Source: Trichostrongylus colubriformis (taxonomy: Eukaryota > Nematoda > Chromadorea > Rhabditida > Trichostrongylidae). Taken from it: DNA of 64,000 nt. This document shows, one piece after another, positions 10,790-23,100 of this stretch (the first letter of the stretch is position 1; every line of letters starts with the position of its first letter). Where the stretch lies: positions 59,287,638 to 59,351,637 of the forward strand of contig OZ022258.1 of the NCBI GenBank assembly GCA_963978905.1, written 5' to 3'. The notes under the pieces were generated by a model that was given only the letters and a program-made list of their open reading frames with translations, ran no database searches and had not been told where the DNA came from. The position numbers and the translations under genes are program-made.

Positions 10790-12728
10790 TGTTTCTAGGA
10801 ATCAGCATGGTTTTATCCCAGGTCGCTCGGTCGAAACAAATCTGATTGAATGTCTCAACGATTAGACCTAAATTCTGGATAATAAAGGTTACTGCGACGT
10901 TATCTACATTGATTTTGCAAAGGCATTTGACAGAGTCTCACACGAAAAACTTATATTCAAATTGGAGGCTGTCGATTTTCATCCACTGCTTACCAAATGG
11001 ATCTCAACCTACAATACCGCTCGCGTCGCGGGGATAATTTTCGGCTTGCGACAGTTTGTTCGCGAACAAACCGTCGCATCGTCATAACATCGTTCAAAGT
11101 GGATAAAATGGAAAGTTCTTAGAAGCGTTGGATTCGCCTCGATGCGGCGAGTTCAATAGTGTATGAAATGTAAAATTTGGATTAGCAAAAGTCCTGAAAA
11201 TCGCGCGAAAACTCGTTTTCGCGTTTTTCCGCTATAGATCAATAGTTTATTGGTTTTTATCGGACTTATATACATTTTCGTAATCAGCTCGTCGAGCTCT
11301 ACAAGATGATGCTACAAGTTTTCGGTTTTCTCAGACTCGATTTTTTCACATTCTGAGAAGTTGGAGGGAAATTTTCTTTGGAACCTGATAAGTTAAAGCT
11401 GAAGTCCTCTTACAATCTCAATCTGAACTCGCAGAAGTGTTGAGATTTTGAAGTTTCGAGCCTTTCAGATCAGCCCCTACTCCTTTGTGTGGCCCTAAAC
11501 AGCGCCTCCGTGTATACTCTGCTAAACAAAAACCATCCCTTAACTCATCTGCAGACGGAGATCCCCTAATGAGATGTATGCCGTTCGATTCCTCTCAGAA
11601 AATGCTATCGATCGACATACAAAAAGCTTTGTACTGATAAATGTCTTATTTTCCTATTTCCAGCCTTTTCCTTTTGTGGATCGACATCTCAATCTCCTGT
11701 CGGCCGTCGCGATTCACGTGCACGCCCTGGGAGAGCGGTCACGATCGATGGCGCCATCGCACTATTCACGTGCATGGCCGTGGGAAAGCGCTAGGAGCTC
11801 GCGTTGTTTTTGGAGCGGTAGGAGCATTTTCAGGACTTTTGCTAATCCAAATTTCACATTTCATACACTATTGAACTCGCCGCATCGAGACGAATCCAAC
11901 GCTTCTAAGAACTTTCCATTTTATCCACTTTAAACGATGTTATGACGATGCGACGATTTGTTCGCAAGCAAACCGCCGCAAGCCGAAAATTATCCCCGCG
12001 ACGCGAGCGGTATTGTACCTCAGGGACAGAACCTTCCAGGTCAAAATTGATCAATCATACTCGGATGTCAGAAGTGGAGTGGGGTATTTCGAGGAGGTGT
12101 GCTATCCCCTGTGCTGTTTAACATTTACACGGCCGAACTCCCGGACATGTTTGGCGAACTAAGTGTTAGAGTGAAGGCTTATGCGGACGACTCAAAAATC
12201 TATAAATAAATCCATAGTTACTACGATCCGCTCGTGTTGCAGGAAGGCATTAATTCGATAGTTAAGAGGTCAAAGGAGTGGCAGTTGCCGATTGCCCCAC
12301 AGAGGACCGTTTACATGCAACTAATTGTAAGTTCAATAACTCCGTCCTGTGCACATTTCTATACAGTCCGTGGTACCACATTATCTGCTGTTGAATCTGT
12401 CAGTGACCCTGACTTCCACTATAATAACAGAGTTTTTCTGGGTACATTCGGAAGAAGCTAAACATGGCTCAACTTCGAGCCTTACACATATTCGAAGTTT
12501 AGCTATAGCTAATAAAGAAGCATAACTTCGAGCACATGAAGCTTATGTACGGCTACTGATTGGATCCAACGCCACGGTTTATACTCCTTTGAGTGAAAGG
12601 CATTTCCACGCTTCAGAGAAGGTGCAGAACAATTTTAGTCGTACACTGCTCATTCGTATTCTCGGCTTGTCGTACTCCAAAATACCGAATGCCGCCGTAC
12701 GTAATAAATACTTTGGACTGCAGTCTTT
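10790..12728 (+). pseudogene. Decayed non-LTR reverse transcriptase
   Basis: Fragments of a reverse transcriptase read in order but in shifting frames: QHGFIPGRSVETNLIECL near 10797, YIDFAKAFDRVSHEKL near 10905, WISTY at 10999-11011, LRDRTFQVKID after the inserted element, GGVLSPVLFNIYTAELP near 12090, the YADD-type catalytic box as AYADDSKIYK near 12178, and C-terminal pieces to about 12728 (RILGLSYSKIPNAA). There are several stops and frameshifts. It is similar in kind to the copy at 14364 but not identical. The element at 11012-12015 cut it later. It is dead as an enzyme. Confidence 0.85.
11012..12015. mobile_element. 1-kb TA-flanked inverted-repeat element inside the reverse transcriptase
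   Basis: Inverted ends of about 190 bp (11012-11201 and 11826-12015) begin CAATACCGCTCGCGTCGCGG. The TA duplication is at 11010-11011 and 12016-12017. Removing the element and one TA joins codons WISTY and LRDRT without error. No transposase was seen in the interior, so it is non-autonomous (Tc1/mariner-type target). Confidence 0.9.
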
Positions 12729-12730
12729 AT

Positions 12731-12981
12731 AGTCCATTTCGAAAAAACTGATTGGGCTTGTCCCACGGACTTGGGTGAATGGCGAGAGTGAGAGTACGTG
12801 GCGAGAGTGAGAATTGTGGCGGGGTGAGAGAATTGAGAGAGATTGGAGATTGAAGCAAAAGCATTGATGTTTTGCCTCAGTGGTAATGGGTTCTGAGCAA
12901 TATTCTCAGATAAGAGCAATTACGATCGACCCACGGTTGCCTATCGTACGAGGCGCGCAGTAGTGTGCGCCAGCCAACTAA
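12731..12981. repeat. Composite of MITE fragments
   Basis: The left part matches the left half of the CAGTCCATT family (tatagtccatttcg ... ggacttgggtg, gcgagagtgagag). The segment 12951-12981 (cgcgcagtagtgtgcgccagcc) matches the inverted tip found at the head of the composite repeat at 48-64 kb. Neither has its partner end. Confidence 0.5.
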
Positions 12982-12985
12982 TATT

Positions 12986-13483
12986 TAAATGAGCATCTTA
13001 CTCATTCCTACCTGTTTGGTTCAGAGGCCGACCTCTATAAAAACCAAAACCGCCTCTTAATTACGTAATCCTTAAGAGTACCGCGATTTGTGAGAAGGGA
13101 TTTTGACCGGCAAAGGCTGATGCAGGTCATACGTTAACATGGCCTCATCAGGAGACTGAAAATGAAGCTTCATTCGGAAATGGTTCATTTTATGCTGCTA
13201 ATTCGAACATCGGAAACGAATCGCAATCAACGCACTATCCGAGACCCTTTTACCGAAGGTGTCGTTGTTACGCTAGGATTTCGCATCGCCACGGACGGTG
13301 TGCAGCATGATACGTGCTGGCTAGAGGCATTTTGCAGGTGGAGCCTACAGTATTACCGTGTCCTAAGCCTGGCCTGAAATAAGGTAGTGACTTTAAGTCC
13401 CAACTGCATGAGGAGCCCCTAACTCGACTGCGTCGCGTCGCATGCTGCCCGCCGCGAAATCCTGACGTAAGAGTACAAACCCC
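12986..13483. other. No clear feature
   Basis: I see no exon with matching splice signals and no repeat shared with the rest of the window. Confidence 0.3.
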
Positions 13484-13487
13484 ATAA

Positions 13488-13971
13488 AGGCACATTCCAC
13501 GTTTGTTGGGATATCACATCTCCTGCCGTGGATGGATAGTTCGACCCAAGCCACGTAGGCTATACCTTTACCGAGGCGTGCATGTCAGTTCCTGAAGCGT
13601 GCAGAGCCAAAGAATCTAGCGCAACAGCTCGGCCCCGCCCACCCCAGCCGGGGGTGTGCTGCAAGTGTTCCGTTGCCTAGTGTGGGATCAGGTCACTCAG
13701 TAGTGGGTTTACTTCACAGGCGATTGGTTTACTGCCAATTTCCAGATCTTGGCTAGTAGCTGGTCTACCTATGTCAAAGATAAGAGTCGAAGAGTAAAGG
13801 CAGACCCCCGGCTGGGGTGGGCGGGGCCGAGCTGTTGCGCTAGATTCTTTGGCTCTGCACGCCCCAGTAACTGACATCCACGCTTCGATGAAGGTACAGC
13901 CTACGTGGCTTGGGTCGAGCTATCCATCCACGGCTGGAGATGTGATATCCTGATAATCCTGGAATGTGCCT
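13488..13971. mobile_element. Foldback MITE with degraded TTAA ends
   Basis: Long inverted arms: AGGCACATTCCACGTTTGTT ... GATATCACATCTCC on the left, and the complementary sequence ending ggaatgtgcct on the right, with inner arms around CAACAGCTCGGCCCCGCCCA. The flanks are ATAA (13484-13487) and CTAA (13972-13975), one substitution each from TTAA. Confidence 0.7.
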
Positions 13972-14363
13972 CTAACCAATGTATGTAGCATTGGCCCATG
14001 TTCTAAACTCTCTGTGTCTTGTGTCCATTGAGAAAAATGAGCTTGAGTTTGCAATGAAGCAAAGAAGAGGACCAGTAGGTTTCCTTCGCTCCTGCCTTGC
14101 CGGTAATCGTCTCCACTGAGTCTGTTGAAGTCTCAGAAATCGCGCCTGGTTTAGAGTGGTCTGTGTGAAGGGAATGAACGTGTCTCCGAGAGACTTCGTC
14201 AAAGGTTCCTGAAAAGGCATTATTAACTGTTTAAAAGTGATTTCCGTGATTCTCCATGCCATGCAATGGTTTGAAAAAAACAAGCGCTGAAAGGCTATCA
14301 CCTTGGTTTCGGTCTTCGAAAACAATCCAATCAAAAGGATATGCAATATGACCATTCTACTTA

Positions 14364-16025
14364 TTGTCCATTTCTAACTGTCGAACTCTCTGTTCATCTG
14401 AAGACCATTCAAACCATATCATTAGTGATGAAAACCATGACATCACAATATCTGGGCGTCGTGGTCACAGGAAACGGAATACAACGGAAACGGAATGGTT
14501 TCAGAGAGAGGATATTGCTCGAACCTTGTTTGACTGGCCTTCAACAGCCTCCACAAATCCAGATGGTGTCCCTTATGTAGTAGTAAAAAACTGTATTCAT
14601 GAAATCTCTGGTCCTCTAGAATTTCTTTTCAATCTCAGCTTCATGACGAGCGAAATTCCCAGAAGATGGAAACAGGCTATAGTGATTCCTCTTCCAAAAA
14701 AAGACCCTCTATCTGATCCTAAGAATTACAGACCAATCAGTCTGACCTCCTTCTTCGCTAGGATATTTGAAAAACTTCTCAAAAAACAATTGCTTTCTCA
14801 TCTCAACAAGTTTGCTGTTATTCCTTACCCACATCATGGCTTTACAAAGGGTCGGTCCACTGAAACAGCTCTGTTAGAATGTTTTAACGATTGGACAAAA
14901 GCCTACGATCAAGGGAAAAACGTTGATGTTGTTTACTTTGATTTCCAGAAAGCATTCGATAAGGTTTCCCACGAAATACTGATGCAAAAGTTGGAACATT
15001 TTGGAGTCCATCCTTTAACCAGGAAATGGCTCAAAGGATTCTTATCTGATAGGACTTTCCAAGTATGCGTAGGTGACTCGTGCTCCTCAATTCGCTTGGT
15101 GAAAACTGGTGTACCTCAGGGGGGAGTGCTCTCACCTATTTTATTCAACATTTACACTACAGATCTCCCGTTCATCATTAAGGACCTTGGAATTTCGTGC
15201 AATATTTATGCAGATGATATCAAGATCTACAAGGTGGTACAAGGAATTGGTGCTGACTCAAATCTTCAAACAGCCATTAATTTAGTATTAGAATGGGCTA
15301 AAGTCAACAATCTTTCGATTTCCACTGATAAAACACAAATGATGTGCATAGGTAAACGAATTCGGCACCCACAGTATCATCTTGGAGATGGGAATCTCAA
15401 AATTGTGTCTGAAGTGCGAGATCTTGGATTTCTCTATGATAGAAATCTTGATTTCTCCGGACACTACAAATCACTGGTAGCTAAAGGTCTTCGTAGAACA
15501 TTCAATATTTATAGAGTTCTCCGTACCAAAAACCCGGCAATTCTGATGCGAGCGTATAAAACATACGTTCGTCCTATTTTGGAGTGTGGTTCTACAGTTT
15601 ACTCTCCTTATAAGAAGAAGGATATTTTTGCCCTTGAGGGTGTACAAAATAGCTTTACCCGTAAGCTAATGCTCCGCTGCCTTCATGCCAACTACAAGGA
15701 CATACCAAATGGAATAGAAAGAAACAAGATATTTGGGTTAAAGTCTTTGGCTAATAGGAGAAAGAGTTTCGACCTTCTTATGGCGTACAAGATCTATCAT
15801 GGTATGGTCCATTTGGACATTTCCAAATTTTTCATAGTCGTAAATTCCAGTACGAGGGGAGCATCAGTGAAAATTTCAACCACAACAGCTCGTTCACAGG
15901 TCAGGTCAAAGTTTTTCTCAGATAGGGTGCGCACCTCTTTTAATTCTTTCTTGCGATCTAATGACATCTCAATGGAGTATGGTGTCTTCAAAAGGACAGC
16001 AGAAAAATTTATAAAATCTATATAA
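14364..16025 (+). CDS. Non-LTR retrotransposon reverse transcriptase (5' truncated)
   Basis: A single 553-residue frame. The early linker reads REDIARTLFDWPSTASTNPDG, followed by the finger/palm motifs KNYRPISLTS, HHGFTKGRSTETALL, YFDFQKAFDKVSHE, TGVPQGGVLSPILFN and the catalytic YADD at residues 282-285, then a thumb and C-terminal region ending near RTAEKFIKSI. It matches the RVT_1 family in the jockey/CR1-like non-LTR group. The enzyme copies element RNA at a nicked genomic target. The upstream endonuclease domain of a full element is absent, and the first methionine is an arbitrary start inside a 5'-truncated copy. The frame itself is unbroken, so the insertion is fairly young. Confidence 0.93.
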   Translation: MSISNCRTLCSSEDHSNHIISDENHDITISGRRGHRKRNTTETEWFQREDIARTLFDWPSTASTNPDGVPYVVVKNCIHEISGPLEFLFNLSFMTSEIPRRWKQAIVIPLPKKDPLSDPKNYRPISLTSFFARIFEKLLKKQLLSHLNKFAVIPYPHHGFTKGRSTETALLECFNDWTKAYDQGKNVDVVYFDFQKAFDKVSHEILMQKLEHFGVHPLTRKWLKGFLSDRTFQVCVGDSCSSIRLVKTGVPQGGVLSPILFNIYTTDLPFIIKDLGISCNIYADDIKIYKVVQGIGADSNLQTAINLVLEWAKVNNLSISTDKTQMMCIGKRIRHPQYHLGDGNLKIVSEVRDLGFLYDRNLDFSGHYKSLVAKGLRRTFNIYRVLRTKNPAILMRAYKTYVRPILECGSTVYSPYKKKDIFALEGVQNSFTRKLMLRCLHANYKDIPNGIERNKIFGLKSLANRRKSFDLLMAYKIYHGMVHLDISKFFIVVNSSTRGASVKISTTTARSQVRSKFFSDRVRTSFNSFLRSNDISMEYGVFKRTAEKFIKSI

Positions 16026-16157
16026 TTTTATAGTTATGAAACCAGTTTGTTGTTGTTGTCATTACCACTTCGTTTCTTTAGGCATTTTATTGGTATATGT
16101 GTTTTATCTGTTCTCAACACATGCAATATGGCATGTCCATCAATAAATAAATAAATA
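14364..16157 (+). mobile_element. 5'-truncated non-LTR element with AATAAA-type tail
   Basis: The reverse transcriptase frame is followed by a 3' UTR of about 120 bp and a short (AATA)n tail at 16140-16157 (caataaataaataaata), typical of jockey/CR1-like 3' ends. Target-site duplications were not identifiable because the 5' boundary is unclear. Confidence 0.75.
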
Positions 16158-16419
16158 CACCATGAGAAAGGAAGCCAATAAATAGCGCACACAGACCTGT
16201 CTCAGTAGTCAATGAAAGAAGGAACATTTTCATATGCATTCGGCAGCATTTGCTGGCACGAAACATGCGAATGATGGTACGCAGCATTCGGTAACATATG
16301 CTGGCACGAAACACGGTAATGCTATGGTGAACCAGTCGGATTAAGTCCTTTGCCGGCCGCTTTCACATCTTCACGACGGCGGACAGACATACAGACAGAC
16401 AGATACATCCAGGCTTCTG

Positions 16420-16770
16420 ATATCGTTACTGTATATACCTTGCCTCATCCCCCCTCGGTCGGTCCGCCTGTGCGTCCCTTCGTCTGTCACAAAATAAGTT
16501 ACATGAAAAACATTCTGTGGAGATGGGGACGAGTTTGGATGGGAAGGTCATGGGCTTAAAAGTAAGGAGCACACATGAACCAAGTTAGGCTTCGCACTCG
16601 GTAAGCAGAGAATGCAGCGGAATGCTTTGTTCTTCAGACCGCAAATTCTTAGTTGGGTTCTATAACCGTAACATGTGGCGAAGATGGATTCAGGTCGCTC
16701 CGCTCATCCGCGCGGACCTCTTTTAAGCCTTTTTGAAGACATGAAAGAGGTCCGCCCACAATGGGCAGAG
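16420..16770 (+). repeat. Dispersed repeat A, copy 2
   Basis: Same order of blocks as 3040-3420: TATATACC, pyrimidine microsatellite, CTGTCACAAAATAAGTTAC, GGAGATGGGGACGAGTTTGG, GGAGCACACATGAACCAAG. No coding capacity. Confidence 0.6.
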
Positions 16771-16915
16771 CGTGCAATCAACTAAGTTTTGCTTCATGCA
16801 AAAATTGCAATTTATCTCGAGAGTGGTAGAAGTCGGGAGAGAATAGGCAGTAGGTAGTACTACTTAACGGTATGGAAGGAAGATATTTTTCAACGGTAGG
16901 CGGAATTTTTTGCAG

Positions 16916-17062
16916 ACATGGACAGAGCTTGCAAAAGAATTCCATAATGCGGCTTTGAAATTTAGGCGCGATAAAAGATGGGTAAAAGTAAGACGCAAAT
17001 GCTGCACACAAGATTGGGCCCGCGAGATGGGCGAAGCCAAAGTCGAAAAATGCGTGAAATGA
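16916..17062 (+). CDS. Candidate terminal exon, basic protein
   Basis: A strong acceptor (ggaattttttgcag) at 16902-16915 is followed by 48 codons starting TWTELAKEFHNAALKF and ending MGEAKVEKCVK, TGA at 17060-17062. It is rich in Lys/Arg/Trp with three cysteines, unlike the low-information frames around it. No upstream exon was linked. The foldback element at 17073 begins ten bases after the stop. Family not recognised. Confidence 0.4.
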   Translation, partial: TWTELAKEFHNAALKFRRDKRWVKVRRKCCTQDWAREMGEAKVEKCVK

Positions 17063-17072
17063 TATACGGTCC

Positions 17073-17435
17073 ATTGTTTTTCTTTTGCATGCCAACACGA
17101 GGTTAGATGTGGAACCTTTATTGGCCTAACGTTTGGACCTTCTCGTCTTCTTCAGAGGCCCAAGATCCCACCAGCGTAGCAGCAGCTGCCGCCCATTCAC
17201 ATGTGTCAGTAAAGGCAACTTTCACCCAATCACATGTGTCAGTAAAGGTGAACTTTCACCCAATCACATGTGTCAGTAAAGGTGAACTTTCGCCTTTACT
17301 GACACATGTGATTGGGCGTGAGCTGCTGCTCCGCTGGTGGAATCTTGGGCCTTTGAAGAAGACGAGAAGGTCGAAACGTTAGGCCAATAAAGGTTCCACA
17401 TCTAATCTCGTGTTGACATACAAAAGAAAAACAAT
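17073..17435. mobile_element. Foldback element with internal 34-bp repeats
   Basis: Arms of about 130 bp (ATTGTTTTTCTTTTGCATG ... GGTTAGATGTGGAACC and complement) meet around a loop that holds three direct copies of a 34-bp unit with CACATGTGTCAGTAAAGG. No clear target duplication. Confidence 0.7.
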
Positions 17436-17493
17436 AGACAATTATGCCGACGTTTCAACAAGGGAGAACATGGGAACTATCAGAACCGATATA

Positions 17494-17619
17494 CAGTCCA
17501 TTTCCCGACGCCTGGCAGGGCGTGGCCTACGGACTTGGGTGAGTGGCGAGAGTGAGAGTGTGTAGCACATGCATCCAAGTTCGTAGGTCTCGCCCTGCCA
17601 GGAGCAGGAAAATGCACTG
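17494..17619. mobile_element. CAGTCCATT-family MITE, copy 2
   Basis: 126 bp with tips CAGTCCATTTCC and complement, inner arms CTGGCAGGGCGTGGCC / GGTCTCGCCCTGCCAG, and TA duplications at 17492-17493 and 17620-17621. Confidence 0.8.
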
Positions 17620-17621
17620 TA

Positions 17622-18564
17622 AGATATGTAGTACTGAGACTGGGAAAATTCTCCCATGAGAGGGAGGGAACGGCTATTGGACTACATCAATAGGCAAACA
17701 TAAAGCAAACGTTATGAGTTGCATACGTTGCGAGTATCGACCGATATTGATCAAAATTATCGGTTTTCGTGTGAAAGCCAAAATGGGTAATGGATCACTC
17801 CATTTGGCGGGTAATGCTGTGTGAGTTTTCTTGGAGCCACGTGCAAAAGATGATTAATAGAGATATTCCATTTCAGTGGTAATGGGTGCTGAGCAAAGTA
17901 CAAAAGAGCAATGCCGTGGGACCTCCTGGCGTCCATCGTGTGATGCGCACAGCACATTAACGCGAAAACGCGTTTCCGCGTTTTTTCTGTTGTTGTTTTT
18001 TCTCGCTATATCTTCCAGATGATGAGTACTGAGAATTTAGATAAGGTTCTTGACAGTCAAAAAATCTTGAGAAAGGATGTCACATACAATTCAGTTGTGT
18101 GGGTCAACGCATACAGTAAAAGTGGAGCTGCGTGGAACGATTCGCGGTTGAGAGTCGCGTAATTACTTTAAACGATTTGGATGGACTGACACATCTAAGT
18201 CGGAGGGTAGATGATTTGAGAAGAGTTCATTTGATGGAGATTTGGCAAGGCACTCTGAAAGGCCGACAGTGGCGCCACACACACGCCTGGCAACGCCGTT
18301 TTGTTTAGACGATCGCTCGGGTTGTTTCAAAAATTCGGTCAAGTGAATGGCAAATGCAAACAGTAGTGCTCCGTAGAGAGAAATATGAGAGCGAAATCGA
18401 GGTCGAAGTGTGAGTTCAATACGGCCACGAACCCAATGTGTAGACCTTTATAGTGCTTATCGTCTGAGCAGACTTTCTCAAGATCACTTAACTTCTGACC
18501 GCCGATTTTTCTCGTTGCATTCATGGACTTTGAATTTTCAAGTGATCCCAAGGATAGCACTCAC
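17622..18564. other. Mostly unannotated
   Basis: 17940-17955 resembles the cgcacagcac tip of other elements. Several - strand frames near 18340-18560 look weakly coding (for example NATRKIGGQKLSDLEK), but no donor/acceptor set settles the frame. Confidence 0.25.
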
Positions 18565-18631
18565 CTAGCAAGTGTCTATGATACATAGAGAGTACTGCAT
18601 TCGAAACTAAATTATTCACGCACGGACGAGA
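18565..18631 (-). CDS. Candidate internal exon
   Basis: On the - strand, an acceptor gagatattccag is followed by SRPCVNNLVSNAVLSMYHRH and a gtgagt donor after one extra base. Only this frame is open across the exon. It may join sequence near 18528 (HECNEKNRRSEVK, then stop), but the intron would be only 37 bases. Function unknown. Confidence 0.35.
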
Positions 18632-19375
18632 CTGGAATATCTCACATTTTCTAGAATATGCCCTAAAGCGCTTTTGAATTTTACCAATCAAGAAGATGAG
18701 GGAAAATTGAGGTAGTGCTCGGTTGTAGAAACGTACAGCCAAAAAGCTGCTGGTTGATGCTGCTAGCTTATGGTGGATGTATTTATGTATTTATTCTAGT
18801 ACTGTGGCGACAATGAGGAACGATGGTGCTAAGGTCATCGTCGATCTGATGGTTAAAAAACTGATGGAGTAGGAGAAAGAAGCTCTGCGAAGAAAGGTCA
18901 AGAAAATCCATCTAGTGCAATGGAATGTAAAGTGTCGGCTATAAATCAAGAGTATTCACTCAGAGAACAAACACAGCGCTTTGACAGGGAGCTTAACAAA
19001 ACTCCGTTAACAAGCGAGGCTCGGGAGCGACCCCGCAGCACGGCGTGTCGTGCTGCCATCCTGCAGCCGGGTGAGTTGCCGCCTAGTCGGGACAACGTTA
19101 GCCTCTCCGTCCGTTTGCAATCTACCCCGGCTAGCGACGCAGAGGGGTGTTAAAGAGAAAAGGGGTTCAGGTTCCTCTCTCTCGATTTTCGCCGTTTTGT
19201 CGCGTTCTTTCTCTACTGTCACTCTGCTGAGCACCCCCACTTCCATGTTACACAGTCTCCCAAATTTCCAGTGTCTTTAGGAGGAGTATCGAGCCGGCTT
19301 GATGGGGGAAATAATATGCGAGCGAATTATTCCAACGACACATTTTCCATCACTGGGCTAATGCTCACAAAACGC
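18632..19375. other. No clear feature
   Basis: I see no supported exon or repeat here. A GC-rich patch lies at 19010-19090. Confidence 0.25.
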
Positions 19376-19379
19376 TTAA

Positions 19380-19804
19380 AGGAATCGTCCACGGAAAATG
19401 AGTTTTTGTGTTACCCATATATTCATGTCGTATTTGCCTAATGTTGGCCTCATGCAAAATTTCACGCGAAAAAATGTGAATATGGCTGAGATACAGCACC
19501 ACAAAGTGCGGTCCCAGTGGGCGGGGCCTCCGTGTAAAAGCCTCGTCCCGTCTTCCGCCGCCGTTGGGAACGGACAGTAGGACAGTTTACGTAACCTTAT
19601 GTTCCTACAATGCGTCTCCGACCACGGCGGACGCGAAACGAGGCTTTTACACGGAGGCCCCGCCCACTGGGACCGCACTTTGTGGTGCTGTATCTCAGCC
19701 AGATGCACATTTTTTCGCGTGAAATTTTGCATGAGGCCAACATTAGGCAAGTACAACATAAATACATGGGTAACACAAAAGCCCATTTTCCGTGGACGAT
19801 TCCT
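19380..19804. mobile_element. TTAA MITE, ATCGTCCACGG family, best-preserved copy
   Basis: 425 bp, near-perfect foldback, tips AGGAATCGTCCACGGAAAAT on both sides, exact TTAA at 19376-19379 and 19805-19808. Arms carry the same GTGGGCGGGGCCTCCGTG box as 6903-7298. Confidence 0.9.
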
Positions 19805-20165
19805 TTAAATAACACCGCCCTTATAAATCCGTACACTCCAAATACTAGGCGGTTTGAGGACAATTGCGGCTCTTGTGGAGCTCGTAGAATGTGGGTTGGG
19901 TTCAGCGGCTGGGATCGCTGGCATCGGAGGTGCCACCAAGCAACACTTCTGTACAACGAAAGTCGGAATGAGTGGCCTTTTTCATGTTGGAACATAAACA
20001 TAATTTTTATTCTTTCTAACTCTTATTAACACGTATCTTTTTTCTTTCCACATGATCGCATCAATTGCGAAGTATGAACATCATCTCAAAGATATGTGAA
20101 AAACGTCTCAGTAGTGGTATTTCAGGATATCCATATCAAATTCAATCCAGCAGTGTGATAGAGCA

Positions 20166-23100
20166 TTACCATACTGGTCCCCATCCAGGTGAATAATACT
20201 TGTGACCACTCCAGCCGCCGAAATGGTGATATTTGTTAGGACCGATGAACGATGTCCGATAGTGACCACCAAAAGGGAATGGACTAAAAGGAAATTCACA
20301 ACCAAATACAATCTCGGCAGAAGGCAAAATGATATGAAAATGAAAAATGGATGAGAAAAAGAATCGTATGATCACCTCAGTAGCACTGCATTATGCGTAG
20401 GCATACCAAAAACGAGATTCTGCGAATACGGTGCGTACGAATTGTATTTATAACCATATCCAGGATAGACGACCTAAAAAGAGGTAGGCGAATCGGAGAG
20501 AGTATTCTGACGAATTTCGAAATATTCTTATTGTAACGGCAAGTCCACAATTACATATAATTGCTTTAGTTCACTATTACATATAATTGCTTTGAGTCCC
20601 TTATCGCATAGCCTTCTCTTGTCCATCTCCTTCTTTTGTCACGTAGGTGGTTCGGCAATTGAGCGAGCGCACCTTTAGATGGGCTGACTGAAGCTCAACT
20701 TGGTGAGAGGGGAGAAAAGTGCGAGACGCAAGCCACCGCGCGATGGCCTGAGCTCCTGCCATTGCGTTCCAATGAGAGTAACTTTACCAGCACTTTGTCA
20801 ACGTCCAAATACAGCCATTCCTTCTTCTATTGCGTCTGCCCGCATGGTCCTACACCAGACAGATAAGCACCTGTCATCCTAAAGCTTTTATTCTCTTACA
20901 CTCAGGCAAATCTAGGCGACTAGGCATGCTCCCCACACGAAAAGGATAAGCTATCACAGCTATCACAGAGAAAGCCTTGCTAGACATGGTGCACTTTCCT
21001 TTGAAGTGTTTACAAAGTGCCAGCAAGTTTAGTTTTATTGGAGAGCGCTGGGCGTAGGCCATGGCCGCTGTCGCACCGTGGCTGTGACGTCACCCAATGG
21101 GCGTCCGAATGTTTGGACGCTAGAGAGCTGAGGAGTAAAGAGGAGACAGCCATGCGGTCAGGGACGCAGAGTGAGAAGCAAATCAACGTTGGATGCGTAA
21201 ACGGTTGTGACCGCTGACGGCTGTTCAGATGGTGTTTCGGAAAATGTGGCGGGTATTCGAACGAGTTGCTCTTCTTCCAGTTCTTCGATTTCCACTTCGA
21301 AATAAAGGAAAGTTCTCGGTTGTCTTCATGTTTCTGTTCATGTACTGTGTCTCGTAGAGTGATTTTAAGAAATTAGAACCATGGAATTTCCGAGGGATTC
21401 CTCTGACCTTCTCATCCTGTGGTTGCTTATGTGGCATTTACACTACAAAATAAAGTACCCACATCTCACATGGATGTATCTTACTCAACTATTTGCTAGG
21501 ATGTAAACGTACCGTATTACATCCCTACCATCTGACGGGAAGTCAAATAAGTGCATACTAGCGGGATGACGGCATTTCGATCGAAATTCAGCTTTGACGA
21601 GGGTTATCCCTGTCCCACAAGTGAACGATCCGTGACTCATCTTATGCTGTTTTCTGGGGCTGATACTCAGCGCTGGCGGTGGCGAAATATTCCATTTGCG
21701 TATGGTTGGAGCCGATTCCATAGACGACGGAGGACGGCTGTTTCCTGGTGGATATGAGTGATAGCCGCGATCCTGTAATGGTCAAATATCGGACTCTTTG
21801 AAGGCCCTTGTAGATCTCACATGCGTTTCATCATCCTAGAACTGCTGCAATTCAGTCAGTTTTGCAGGCTACAGTGGTCTGATGACTTGTTTTTAAGCGG
21901 ATGGTCGTGTTACCGTCTGCTTCCCAATCAGAAGGGGTGGAGTTGGGGGCGTGCGCAGTAATTGCTGATTTATAGAACACAGCCGATTCGACATATGCAG
22001 CGAGTGAATGCAAAATTGACAACATGTAGCAACTGACCATTGATGGCGGCACGCTGTGAGAGCGCACTGGTTTCCCGGCGAGTTCAGCAGCTGAGATTAC
22101 CTTGCCGTATGTGAGAGCTGTGTGTAGCTTCAGTTTTTCCTGAAGTGAGAATGTTTCAAGAAATGTGACAAGTCATACAGAGCGTTTAATCATATTGAAC
22201 ATTATTTTAGTCAAAGAAGAAGGGTGGAAATCTAGCGAATCATCGGAAGAGCTTCCACTTGACAAGTTTCAAGTAAGTGCGGCAAATGTATGTCCTCCTT
22301 TGAGAGCAGCTTCTTTTGAGATTTCGCGGTGCCCCATCGCCCTGCTGCCCTGCATCCAACTCTTTAGTTTTTTGAAGCGCTGCACCGGACAAAACTAATA
22401 TCAGTTTGGCATCAAAGTATGATCCGAAAATGTTCTGCTCGATTATTAAAGTACACAACCTCACCATATTCTGCAACGAATCTGAAGGGAAAACACACCC
22501 CCGTGAAGAGTTGATGCAGATTGCGAGCGGCTAAGCCAAGCAGCAGCGAACGTTGCCACGCTCCGATTTTCACGGAATCTCAAACTGTTCTCACACTAGG
22601 AAGTATGAATTTCACACACGTGCTCCGCGCAGGAATTTTATTAATAACGCACCAACACACCTTTGACTGATCAATGGCAACCCTGAGATCCTTGTCATTG
22701 TTTACGATTACCTGTAAATATTCATGAAATGAAGGTCTCTGCATTGTCAGTCGTAAGCGACCGCTGTTCTGTGCTGACACTTCTCATCTTTCGTAATAAG
22801 CTGCTCAGTCTCATTGGGAGAAAACCTTTTAGTAACCCCTACCTTCATTTTTTCGAAATTAACCTTGAGATGCTTATGAGCTTACATTTCAGAACTTTTG
22901 TATGAGTCAGTGCTACCGACGAGGAATAGAACTGCACGTACTATATGTGCAGTGAGAGCTGAAAAATGTACCTGCTCACCTCTCTACCGTATTGGTCAAT
23001 ATAAGCTATAGCTCCTTCGAAATCAGGCCTGATTTCGTGCACTTTTTTCATCAGTGCCTGAAAAAGATGGCCTAAAGAAATGCAGAAGTAAGCAATTCGA

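Noticed and set aside
16778..17098. - strand 106-codon frame containing DFGFAH, like a kinase DFG motif
   Set aside because: No APE, HRD or other kinase motif surrounds it, and the opposite strand has a better supported exon at 16916-17062.
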